Assembly: GCA_004558955.1 (NCBI GenBank)
Contig: SFZC01000037.1
Coordinates: 1 to 15,580 of the forward strand
Direction of reading: 5' to 3'
Length of the DNA: 15,580 bases
Origin: a bacterium
GTDB lineage: Bacteria > Cyanobacteriota > Vampirovibrionia > Gastranaerophilales > Gastranaerophilaceae
The position numbers and the translations under genes were made by a program. Positions 8,389 through 14,510 of the stretch are shown here, piece by piece; positions within the stretch are counted from its first letter, which is position 1, and every line of letters starts with the position of its first letter. A model generated the notes under the pieces. The model searched no databases. It saw only the letters and a program-made list of their open reading frames with translations, and was not told the origin of the DNA.

Positions 8389-9087
8389 TTATTTTTTGCC
8401 GTTATTTTCAAGATAAGTTTTGTATAAATCAGGGCGTTTTGCTTTTGTACGTTCAAGACACTGTTCAAAACGGAAGTTATTAATATCTTTGTGATTACCG
8501 TTTAGCAAGACTTCAGGAACTAAATGCCCTCTAAAATCTCGTGGTCGTGTGTATTGCGGGTATTCCAACAACCCGTTGGAAAAACTGTCTTCTTCCGCAG
8601 ATTCGATTTTTCCTAAAGTTCCCTCAAGTTTTCGACTAACAGCATCAATCAGGCACAATGCGGGAAGCTCACCACCAGTCAAAACGAAATCCCCGATAGA
8701 AATTTCTTTTGGCTTAATTATATCTCTTATGCGTTCGTCAAACCCTTCATAATGACCGCAAAGCATAATAATTTGGTCAAATTTTGCCAAATCTACGACC
8801 ATTTTTTCGTTCAGCGGTTCACCTTGCGGAGAAAGCATTACAGCAATTGAGTTTTCCAACTTTTCGACAGCCTCATACGCATCTACATAAGGTTGTGGCA
8901 TTAAAACCATGCCTGCACCACCACCATAAGGTGTATCATCGACCTTTTTATGTTTATCAAGCGTAAAATCACGAGGGTTTACCGTGTTTAGTGAAAAAAT
9001 TTCACTCTCTTTTGCTCGTTTCATTATGCTTACGCTGCAATAATTTTCAATAATTTCAGGGAAAAGCGTTAAGACATCAAATCTCAT
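8389..9087 (-). CDS. trmD: tRNA (guanine-N1-)-methyltransferase TrmD
   Basis: TrmD methylates N1 of G37 in tRNAs that read CNN codons, using S-adenosylmethionine, and prevents +1 frameshifting. At 232 aa the length is normal for the family. It carries the SPOUT knot motifs: DDTPYGGGAGM (50-60), LCGHYEGFDERI (109-120), and SIGDFVLTGGELPA (130-143). The catalytic aspartate is probably D167 in SAEEDSFSNGLLEYPQYTRP. The ATG overlaps the rimM stop as ATGA, with AGGGA 8 nt upstream inside rimM, so translation is coupled. It is the last gene of the operon. A weak AT-only stem follows but no convincing terminator. Confidence 0.97.
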   Translation of the reverse strand: MRFDVLTLFPEIIENYCSVSIMKRAKESEIFSLNTVNPRDFTLDKHKKVDDTPYGGGAGMVLMPQPYVDAYEAVEKLENSIAVMLSPQGEPLNEKMVVDLAKFDQIIMLCGHYEGFDERIRDIIKPKEISIGDFVLTGGELPALCLIDAVSRKLEGTLGKIESAEEDSFSNGLLEYPQYTRPRDFRGHLVPEVLLNGNHKDINNFRFEQCLERTKAKRPDLYKTYLENNGKK

Positions 9088-9599
9088 TCAAGCAGTCCCT
9101 CAAGATTATTGATTTTGATTTTTTTATTCTGAATATCAACAACAGGCACAATCGCCTTTACAAACGGGATTAAACAGATTTTTTTTGAATTTGTCTTAAC
9201 CGAGATTAAATCACTTGCCCCGTTATTGGAAACTCCGATGACAAACCCGAGTTTTTTGTCGTTTTCCATATCGTAAACGCTCAAACCGACAAGTTCGTCA
9301 ATCAAGAACTCGTCCTCTTCAAGACTTTCCCTAATAACATCGTCATCGACAAAAAGCAACTCACCTTTTAAATCCAGCAAATCGTTAATCGAATCAATCC
9401 CTTCAAATTTCATGATGAGAACGTTTTTATTTGCACGACAAGACTCGACATGTAACGGTTTGTATTCGTTACCGTCCTTCAAGTATAAGGTATCAAGCGA
9501 CATAACAAAATCTGTTTGGCTTTTTGAAGAGCCAACTTTTGCCTCGCCTTTAATTCCGTGAAAATTCAAAATCTTCCCGACAGAAACAAACTTGCCCAT
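9084..9599 (-). CDS. rimM: Ribosome maturation factor RimM
   Basis: RimM binds ribosomal protein S19 and helps the 30S head mature (16S rRNA processing). The 171-aa protein has the N-terminal RimM beta-barrel, starting FVSVGKILNFHGIKGEAKV (4-22), and a C-terminal PRC-barrel domain from about residue 95 (DEFLIDELVGLSVYD) to the end. Its start lies 2 nt after the stop of the zinc-ribbon gene, and its Shine-Dalgarno GGAAGAG is formed by the last codons of that gene. The rimM-trmD order is classic; rpsP and the KH protein often found upstream are absent, and the zinc-ribbon gene takes that place. Confidence 0.96.
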   Translation of the reverse strand: MGKFVSVGKILNFHGIKGEAKVGSSKSQTDFVMSLDTLYLKDGNEYKPLHVESCRANKNVLIMKFEGIDSINDLLDLKGELLFVDDDVIRESLEEDEFLIDELVGLSVYDMENDKKLGFVIGVSNNGASDLISVKTNSKKICLIPFVKAIVPVVDIQNKKIKINNLEGLLE

Positions 9600-9601
9600 A
9601 A

Positions 9602-10732
9602 TTACTCTTCCGCAGTGGTTTCAGCTTTTGGCTTTCTGCCTCTTTTTTTCTTTGGTGCTTCTTCCGTTGGAGCTTCTGCTTCCGCAGTTGCAGGTTTTTC
9701 TTCTTTTTCAGCAGGTGCTTCAGCCTTTGCAGCCTTTTTAGCAGCCGCTTTTTTCTCTTTTGCCTGTTGTTTAAATTCTTCAGGAGCATCTTCACGTTCT
9801 TGGTTCCAACGTTCAAGTCCCATTTGAGCACGAACCAAACCGATACCTACATGGACTCTCCATTCATCCATTTTTAATTGAGCCGCAATAATTTTGTGAC
9901 AACCGATTGGTGGCAATGGCAACAATGGTTCGTATAGCATTTTGATTGCGTTTAATTGGTCTTGAGAAATCGCCAATTTACGTTTAGGGAACGGCAATTT
10001 CGGAAGCATCATTTTTTGTCTTACCAAATTGATACCAAAGAAAACTTTTCTTGGTTCCAAACCGATTTTTTCACCGATAACTTCGTGAGCATCAGGATTT
10101 GGCAACGGTAACATCAACTTGTACAACAATTCGATTTGTTCTAATTGTTCTCTGCTTACCAACAACTGTTTTGGAGCAGCATTTCTGTTGTTAGGACGTC
10201 TGTTGTTGTTAAATCTGTTATTTTGCGGACGTCTCGATTGATAACCGCCTTGTCTGTTATCTCTGTTATAACCGCCCTGACGATTGTTATTGTAATTGTT
10301 ATTTCTGTAACCGCCTTGACGATTATCTCTTTGATATCCGCCACCTTGGTTATTATTGTAACGATTATTGTTATAACCGCCGTTATTTTGACGATAATCT
10401 CTGTTATAACCGCCCTGACGGTTGTTGTCACGGTGGTATCCGCCTTGATTGTTGTTATATTGTCTTTGTGGTCTTTGATAAGGTCTGTTATCATCTCCAC
10501 CACTTGAATAACTGCTGTAGAACTGCGGTTTATTCTCTGTTGAATAGTTGCTACATTGTTCGGTTGCTCCGTCTGATTGAGCCTGACTGCTTTGTGTTGC
10601 AGGTGTGGACGAAGAATCCGTGTTATTCAACATCATTTTCTTATCGGGATACAAACATTCCGGACAAATAACTCGTTTAGGGTTTTTTGTTTCAAATTCT
10701 CGACCGCACTTAATGCACTTGTTTACATACAT
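9602..10732 (-). CDS. Zinc-ribbon, RGG-like repeat, tandem-helical-domain protein
   Basis: A 376-aa protein of unusual composition; I know no named family for it. Residues 1-30 form a zinc ribbon (C6-x2-C9, C23-x2-C26). Residues 80-185 are low complexity, rich in Asn, Gly, Gln, Arg and Tyr, with repeats like RQGGYNRDN, as in RNA-binding disordered regions. Next comes a duplicated domain: 192-243 and 255-306 align without gaps at 20 of 52 identities, sharing LPLP, a central His, and VxxGIxLVR. The tail (310-376) is Ala/Lys/Glu-rich with an AT-hook-like KKKRGRKPK (361-369). AAGAGG lies 8 nt before the ATG. It is the first gene of the operon with rimM and trmD, 2 nt from rimM. Context and composition point to RNA or ribosome binding; this is inference. 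Confidence 0.9.
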   Translation of the reverse strand: MYVNKCIKCGREFETKNPKRVICPECLYPDKKMMLNNTDSSSTPATQSSQAQSDGATEQCSNYSTENKPQFYSSYSSGGDDNRPYQRPQRQYNNNQGGYHRDNNRQGGYNRDYRQNNGGYNNNRYNNNQGGGYQRDNRQGGYRNNNYNNNRQGGYNRDNRQGGYQSRRPQNNRFNNNRRPNNRNAAPKQLLVSREQLEQIELLYKLMLPLPNPDAHEVIGEKIGLEPRKVFFGINLVRQKMMLPKLPFPKRKLAISQDQLNAIKMLYEPLLPLPPIGCHKIIAAQLKMDEWRVHVGIGLVRAQMGLERWNQEREDAPEEFKQQAKEKKAAAKKAAKAEAPAEKEEKPATAEAEAPTEEAPKKKRGRKPKAETTAEE

Positions 10733-10843
10733 AATAAAAGCCTCTTAATTAAAAAATAAAATAATACATCCAAATAAAATAATTTAAGGTAACATCCTCA
10801 CAATATAAATCGATTTCAAATAAAAAATATAACTTACATGGTC

Positions 10844-10872
10844 ATTTTAACATGCTTTTTGAATTTTGACAA
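10844..10872 (-). promoter_or_regulatory. Sigma-70 promoter for the zinc-ribbon-rimM-trmD operon
   Basis: On the minus strand TTGTCA (10867-10872) and TAAAAT (10844-10849) are exactly 17 bp apart. Transcription would start near 10837 and leave a leader of about 105 nt before the ATG at 10732, long enough for leader regulation. The promoter lies just past the end of dtd. Confidence 0.6.
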
Positions 10873-10886
10873 GTCCTACAAGTAAA

Positions 10887-11324
10887 TTATTTTTCCACCA
10901 TAAAAGTTACGGGTCCGTCATTTACCAGCGAGACCTGCATATCTGCACCAAAAACGCCCGTTTGGCAAGGAATTTGAGCATGTCTTATTTGAGTAACGAA
11001 ATATTCATAAAGCTCGTTTGCAATCTCGGGCGGAGCAGACTTGTCAAAACTCGGACGAGTACCTTTTTTACAATCACCGCACAAGGTAAATTGTGAAACA
11101 ACAAGCATTTCACCACCAACATCGACCAATGACCTGTTCATTTTGCCGTTTTCGTCTTCAAAAATTCGCAATTTTAAAAGCTTATCGGCTAAAAGTTCGG
11201 CATTAACCTGCTCATCACCTTTCACAACCCCGAGTAACACAAGCAAACCTTGTCCGATTTTTGAAACAATTTTTCCGTCAATTTCGACAGATGCGGTTTT
11301 TACACGTTGAATCAAAGCCTTCAC
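10887..11324 (-). CDS. dtd: D-aminoacyl-tRNA deacylase (Dtd)
   Basis: Dtd hydrolyses D-amino acids (and glycine) mischarged on tRNA and protects translation from them. The GTG at 11324 is chosen as start because it yields the family's usual N-terminus (V/M)KALIQRVKTASVEI, the usual length of 145 aa, and an AAGGA ribosome binding site 9 nt upstream. Longer starts, such as TTG at 11381, would overlap thyX by about 50 bp and add residues without family match. Conserved motifs are present: SQFTLCGDCKKGTRPSFDKSA around residues 76-96 (with the catalytic-pocket SQFTL) and the cross-subunit motif near the C-terminus NDGPVTF. It starts 5 nt after the thyX stop. Confidence 0.95.
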   Translation of the reverse strand: MKALIQRVKTASVEIDGKIVSKIGQGLLVLLGVVKGDEQVNAELLADKLLKLRIFEDENGKMNRSLVDVGGEMLVVSQFTLCGDCKKGTRPSFDKSAPPEIANELYEYFVTQIRHAQIPCQTGVFGADMQVSLVNDGPVTFMVEK

Positions 11325-11329
11325 TTGTG

Positions 11330-12046
11330 CTAATCCTTCTTTCCGCCAATCAATTCGGCACGGGTAATTTTTCGTCCGCAAGATTTGTCTTCATCACAAA
11401 AACCTAAGGCTTCACATTTTGGAACAAGATAATCTTTTAGCCACGGTTCTTCGGCAACAAGAGCATCACACATGCCTTTCACAAGCATTCTGATTTCATA
11501 CTGAGCCCTTGAACATAACCTCAAATTAGCAAGGTGAATCATCTCACGCAAATTCAAACTTGCAACAAGTGAACTTGCCGCCGCATTTGGCATAACAAAA
11601 CGAGCATCCTCAGCAGGAATCCCCGCTTCTACAAATTCTTGATATTTGTCGGAAATTTGCCCCATAAATTCGACAAATTTCGCCTTCAACTCAGGATTTT
11701 TCTCAATCGTAGGCGGAATAATATAATCAAACTGTCCTTTTTCCTTGACATATCGCTGTGATTTTTGCGAAAAAGACATGTGACGGTGTCTTACAAGTTG
11801 GTGCGTACACGCTCTTGAAACATTTGAAATCGCAAAACTTACCTGAATATGCTCAATCGTTGAATAATGCCCCGAACCGACAACACGGCGGATTAATTTC
11901 AACATTTTTTCTTCATCGGTAGAACTTTCATAAATATTTATCGGATAATCCGCACTATAACAAGTTCTGCACGCTGTATAAATAGTTTTCAACATGTTTT
12001 CCGGCTTAGAAATAAGATTAACAACCGGCTTATTATTTCCTTCCAC
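11330..12046 (-). CDS. thyX: Flavin-dependent thymidylate synthase ThyX
   Basis: ThyX makes dTMP from dUMP with methylene-tetrahydrofolate, FAD and NADPH, replacing ThyA. The 238-aa protein has the signature RHRHMSFSQKS (86-96, the RHRx7S ThyX motif) followed by QRY. SSLVASLNLREMIHLANLRL lies in the second half and contributes to the FAD/dUMP site. The start codon is GTG at 12046, supported by GGGGGAG 4 nt upstream; the first ATG lies 17 codons later. It is the first gene of a two-gene unit with dtd. No thyA is visible in this window. Confidence 0.97.
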   Translation of the reverse strand: MEGNNKPVVNLISKPENMLKTIYTACRTCYSADYPINIYESSTDEEKMLKLIRRVVGSGHYSTIEHIQVSFAISNVSRACTHQLVRHRHMSFSQKSQRYVKEKGQFDYIIPPTIEKNPELKAKFVEFMGQISDKYQEFVEAGIPAEDARFVMPNAAASSLVASLNLREMIHLANLRLCSRAQYEIRMLVKGMCDALVAEEPWLKDYLVPKCEALGFCDEDKSCGRKITRAELIGGKKD

Positions 12047-12074
12047 GATACTCCCCCTAACGTTTTCTCAGATA

Positions 12075-12103
12075 ATAATATATTAAATATTCCACCAAGT
12101 CAA
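12075..12103 (-). promoter_or_regulatory. Sigma-70 promoter for thyX-dtd
   Basis: On the minus strand TTGACT (12098-12103) and TATTAT (12075-12080) are 17 bp apart, giving a start near 12068 and a leader of about 22 nt. The promoter lies in the 87-bp gap after the pilin-like gene, which has no clear terminator of its own. Confidence 0.6.
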
Positions 12104-12133
12104 AAACTAATTAAAACTTATCTATTCAAATAT

Positions 12134-12853
12134 CTATTTAGAGTTTTTCAAAACATACCAACTCGCAGAAGAATTGGGCACCGCAATTCCGTCATAAAAC
12201 GCAAACGCAAAAATATCACCAACATCACTTGACGAAACAATACAATTCCCCGAATTATCAACATCTCCTAGATTGGTACCCTTTGTACATTTAACTTCTT
12301 TATTTGGAGGTCTTCTGCCGTTTACATCAATTATTCCGTAACAACCGTTACCATTCTTCCCATCATTTATTATTGTAGCACTTTTGCCTATTTCTTTAGT
12401 GCAACCATATTTACCGGCAGCACTGGAAAACAATATCAAGGTACCGTCTGCCAGTTCATATATCGGTATGTCGCCCTTATGATTAACCATTGAATCCCAG
12501 CCATTAAAAGTAGGTGAATTTATCTCATAAGTACCAAGACTATCAATACCACGATATACAGTAACTCCTGTTAATGTACCATTTAATAAAGCACAAACAG
12601 ACCTTATGCTATTCGGATTATCCTTTCCGGGAGTACTACTGCAATAAGAACTTAGTCCGCTAAAATCAAAATCATACATACTACTTGATAATTGAGCAGC
12701 ATTGCTGAGAGTTGAAAGAGTTTTCTTAAAACCTGCACTATATTGTTTTGCCCTTGCATTTGTTATCAAGGTTGGCAAGGTCATCGCAGCAACTACACCG
12801 ATTATTCCCAAAGTTATCAACACTTCTGCCAATGTAAAAGCTAGTTTTTTCAT
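12134..12853 (-). CDS. Type IV pilin-like / type II secretion pseudopilin protein
   Basis: A 239-aa prepilin-like protein. The N-terminus MKKLA|FTLAEVLITLGIIG is a class III signal: cleavage by prepilin peptidase after A5 would leave F as residue 1 and Glu at +5 (E10). The hydrophobic helix runs to about residue 30. The mature globular part contains six or more cysteines (C71, C87, C151, C171, C189, C204) and the motif IDVNGRRPPNK (175-185), whose DVNG...PNK pattern recurs in the gene at 13687. It probably assembles in a pilus or secretion pseudopilus. GGAG lies 11 nt before the ATG inside an inverted repeat. A pentanucleotide tract lies 78 bp upstream. The gene is a single-copy unit, separate from thyX. 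Confidence 0.9.
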   Translation of the reverse strand: MKKLAFTLAEVLITLGIIGVVAAMTLPTLITNARAKQYSAGFKKTLSTLSNAAQLSSSMYDFDFSGLSSYCSSTPGKDNPNSIRSVCALLNGTLTGVTVYRGIDSLGTYEINSPTFNGWDSMVNHKGDIPIYELADGTLILFSSAAGKYGCTKEIGKSATIINDGKNGNGCYGIIDVNGRRPPNKEVKCTKGTNLGDVDNSGNCIVSSSDVGDIFAFAFYDGIAVPNSSASWYVLKNSK

Positions 12854-12859
12854 ATATTC

Positions 12860-12918
12860 GTGTACTCCAAAATTCTCGTCCTTTTACCATTATGAACGGT
12901 TTTTACATAGGAGTACAC
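12860..12918 (-). promoter_or_regulatory. Inverted repeat covering the pilin gene's Shine-Dalgarno
   Basis: GTGTACTCC (12860-12868) and GGAGTACAC (12910-12918) are perfect 9-bp inverted arms, 41 bp apart. On the minus-strand RNA the arm next to the gene contains the GGAG that serves the ATG at 12853. A nested hairpin ACCATT/AACGGT (12886-12900, one wobble) lies in the loop. CATAAT within the loop is also a possible -10, in which case the far arm would act only as DNA. Confidence 0.45.
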
Positions 12919-12930
12919 CCGCCACGCCAC

Positions 12931-12985
12931 ACCATACCATACCATACCATACCATACCATACCATACCATACCATACCATACCAT
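12931..12985 (-). repeat. Pentanucleotide tandem repeat (ACCAT)x11
   Basis: Eleven perfect ACCAT units (ATGGT on the minus strand) run for 55 bp, with two related GCCAC units just before at 12921-12930. The tract is 78 bp upstream of the pilin-like ATG at 12853, on that gene's 5' side. Such short tandem repeats change length by slippage. On the minus strand the unit carries an ATG in each frame in turn, and one frame continues to a stop at about 12902. Confidence 0.95.
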
Positions 12986-13108
12986 AAAGGAATTATATCA
13001 AGGGTTTCAGCGATTTTAAAATTATATTTACATTCTTAACATTTCACATATTTGAGGAGTTTTGTGAAGATATATTACGAATATAAAGAGCAAATGACAA
13101 AAAACTAC

Positions 13109-13174
13109 GTCATTCTGAAAGACTTAAAAAATCCTTTGAGCATGCGAAAAGTGCTTTTTAGCCTATTCAGAATC
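13109..13174 (-). repeat. Long dispersed repeat L, divergent copy 2
   Basis: It begins GTCATTCTGAAAGACTTA and ends TATTCAGAATCT on the plus strand. The centre differs from the other copies, so it is an older or diverged member. It is the first of three elements filling the 358-bp gene-free stretch between the pentanucleotide tract and the XRE gene. Nothing else but repeats and a doubtful small reading frame (GTG 13064) is visible in that stretch. Confidence 0.6.
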
Positions 13175-13196
13175 TCTTTCAATTACATCAGGATAA

Positions 13197-13225
13197 ACAG
13201 ATTCCGGCTCGTAGGCAGGAATGAC
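13197..13225 (+). repeat. Short dispersed repeat S, copy 2
   Basis: 29 bp with the same ACAGATTC and GAATGAC ends as copy 1. The stem ATTCCGGC/GCAGGAAT carries one mismatch. It lies between two L elements in the opposite orientation. Confidence 0.7.
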
Positions 13226-13251
13226 AGCTTGGTGAGCACAGTAAGGCTTTC

Positions 13252-13323
13252 GTCATTCTGAAAACTTAGAAAATATATATGAACGCTAGTGAATATAATA
13301 TTTTCTTGTTATTCAGAATCTGT
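13252..13323 (-). repeat. Long dispersed repeat L, copy 3
   Basis: It begins GTCATTCTGAAAACTTAG and ends TTATTCAGAATCTGT. The inner stem reads GAAAATAT/ATATTTTC where copies 1, 4 and 5 have GAAAATTT/AAATTTTC or the shorter equivalent: an A-T pair has replaced a T-A pair. The centre (ATATGAACGCTAGTG) is unlike the other copies. Confidence 0.75.
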
Positions 13324-13377
13324 TTCAATTTCAGAATAACTATTTGGCGTACCCATCCAAAATTTTTCCAGCCGCCT

Positions 13378-13596
13378 TTAGTCGTATGTAAAAAATTTAT
13401 AAGGGTCAATTTCCAGTGCTTCCGTCAATCGTGCCAAAGTTTTGAACGTAATATTCCTTGAGCCGCACTCAATATCACTTATATAATGTGCATCTATCCC
13501 CAATTTTTCCGCAAGCTTCTCCTGCGTATAACCCCTTTGCAAACGATAATACTTCAGTTTAATCCCAAAATTCTTACTCAACTTATTATAATCCAT
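13378..13596 (-). CDS. Small XRE-family (Cro/CI-type) DNA-binding regulator
   Basis: A 72-aa helix-turn-helix protein, little more than the DNA-binding domain. The HTH runs TQEKLAEKLG (24-33) and DAHYISDIECG (35-45, recognition helix), then NITFKTLARLTEALEID (48-64). The start MDYNKLSKNFG at 13596 is chosen because it gives the domain's usual beginning; a TTG at 13641 would add an odd AT-coded hydrophobic run. The ribosome binding site is weak. The gene is divergent from the pilin-like gene at 13687 and shares a short intergenic region with a 24-bp palindrome, so it could control that gene or itself. It might also be an antitoxin-like remnant, but no toxin partner is seen. Confidence 0.88.
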   Translation of the reverse strand: MDYNKLSKNFGIKLKYYRLQRGYTQEKLAEKLGIDAHYISDIECGSRNITFKTLARLTEALEIDPYKFFTYD

Positions 13597-13635
13597 TCTT
13601 TTATAATAAATAATTAAAATAAACAATACATAGTA

Positions 13636-13672
13636 TTGCAAAATACAATTATGTATATTAAGATATACATAA
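13636..13672 (+). promoter_or_regulatory. Promoter and palindromic operator of the pilin-like gene 13687
   Basis: TTGCAA (13636-13641) and TAAGAT (13659-13664) are 17 bp apart. A near-perfect palindrome with 10-bp arms, TTATGTATAT/ATATACATAA (13649-13672, 4-base centre TAAG), covers the -10 box. A smaller one, AATAC-ATA-GTATT, lies at 13625-13637 beside the -35. A regulator bound to the palindrome would block the promoter. The XRE gene next door is the natural candidate. Confidence 0.55.
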
Positions 13673-13686
13673 AGGAGAGTTTTTTT

Positions 13687-14322
13687 ATGAAGATAAAAAT
13701 AGGTTTTACTTTAGCGGAAGTTCTTATCACACTTGGAATAATCGGCATTGTCGCCGCCATGTCAATTCCAAGTCTTATTAACAAAGTACAAGAAATCACC
13801 TTCAAATCAAAACTCAAAAAATCTTACTCACTTTTATCCCAAACGGTAAAACTTATGCTTGCAGACGACAACGCATACATGGGCAAATGTCGAATAAATG
13901 ATTCAAAATGTCTCGGCGAAATGTTCGGGAAATATATGAAATTCGTAAACGCAGAAACAGGAACTTCATATTTCAAAGGTTGTTGGGAAGATAGTTACAC
14001 CACCAACATTTCAGAACCCAAATACTGTGCCACAACAGCAGACGGAGTTGTGTACCTGTTCGATATGGAATGGGAAAACCCGCATCAAAATGACGAAGGC
14101 GACACAATCGATGTCATCGCCTTCATTTTGGTTGATGTTAACGGGACAAAATTACCCAACAAATACGGCATTGACAGATCTATTTTTCACATGAACTCAA
14201 ATGATGAAGTTTCGCTAAAATTTGGTGGTAAGTTAAAAGGTTGCTCCTACGGAAAATCAAACTACCCGGGTTCAAACATGAATTGTGCGTACGAGGTTCT
14301 GACAGGAAACAAAGATAAATAA
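13687..14322 (+). CDS. Type IV pilin-like / type II secretion pseudopilin protein
   Basis: A 211-aa prepilin-like protein. MKIKIG|FTLAEVLITLGIIG gives a prepilin peptidase site after G6, with Glu at +5 (E11) and a hydrophobic helix to about residue 30. The C-terminal part has cysteines C68, C75, C99, C114, C187 and C200 and the motif VDVNGTKLPNKYGID (149-163), which matches the DVNG...PNK motif of the gene at 12134. The two proteins share the N-terminal helix and this motif, so they are distant paralogues. The start at 13687 is supported by AAGGAG 9-10 nt upstream; an upstream ATG-containing extension would destroy the signal. Function: a surface pilus or secretion-filament subunit, inferred from the leader. 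Confidence 0.9.
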   Translation: MKIKIGFTLAEVLITLGIIGIVAAMSIPSLINKVQEITFKSKLKKSYSLLSQTVKLMLADDNAYMGKCRINDSKCLGEMFGKYMKFVNAETGTSYFKGCWEDSYTTNISEPKYCATTADGVVYLFDMEWENPHQNDEGDTIDVIAFILVDVNGTKLPNKYGIDRSIFHMNSNDEVSLKFGGKLKGCSYGKSNYPGSNMNCAYEVLTGNKDK

Positions 14323-14351
14323 AAAATATTAACAAACTTTCTAACCTGTTT

Positions 14352-14421
14352 GTCATTCTGAAAACTTAGAAAATTTTGCGAATCCAATGAGCATTTAATT
14401 TTCTTGTTATTCAGAATCTGT
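14352..14421 (-). repeat. Long dispersed repeat L, copy 4
   Basis: It runs from GTCATTCTGAAAACTTAG to TTCAGAATCTGT. Its first 68 bp (14352-14419) are identical to copy 5 at 14511-14578. It is the first of three elements between the convergent ends of the pilin-like gene and rpmE, a 360-bp stretch that holds only these repeats and the rpmE terminator. Confidence 0.85.
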
Positions 14422-14455
14422 TTCAATAAATATCAAGTTTGTACAATCTTGGCAA

Positions 14456-14484
14456 ACAGATTCCGGATCAGAGTCCGGAATGAC
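14456..14484 (+). repeat. Short dispersed repeat S, copy 3
   Basis: 29 bp, ACAGATTC...GAATGAC, with the stem ATTCCGGA/TCCGGAAT. Compared with copy 1 the eighth pair has changed from C-G to A-T on both sides, a compensatory change that keeps the hairpin. Confidence 0.8.
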
Positions 14485-14510
14485 TTTTGGTGGGTTTAGC
14501 AAAGCATTTC

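Noticed and set aside
9558..9827. Ala/Ser/Phe-rich plus-strand open frame
   Set aside because: It is antisense to the Ala/Lys/Glu-rich tail of the zinc-ribbon gene and to the start of rimM; composition is explained by the true gene.
10145..10507. Plus-strand open frame opposite the zinc-ribbon gene
   Set aside because: It is a Val/Ile/Ser/Thr-rich shadow of the low-complexity repeats on the other strand, with no ribosome binding site.
12702..13019. Plus-strand frame with a HTIPY repeat
   Set aside because: It is produced by the pentanucleotide tract and the antisense of the pilin leader; no sensible start signal.
13597..13641. Upstream TTG start for the XRE regulator
   Set aside because: The 15 extra residues come from the AT-rich promoter region and do not belong to the XRE domain.
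13636..13686. Upstream start for the second pilin-like gene
   Set aside because: It would add 17 residues before the prepilin leader and ignore the AAGGAG site that serves ATG 13687.
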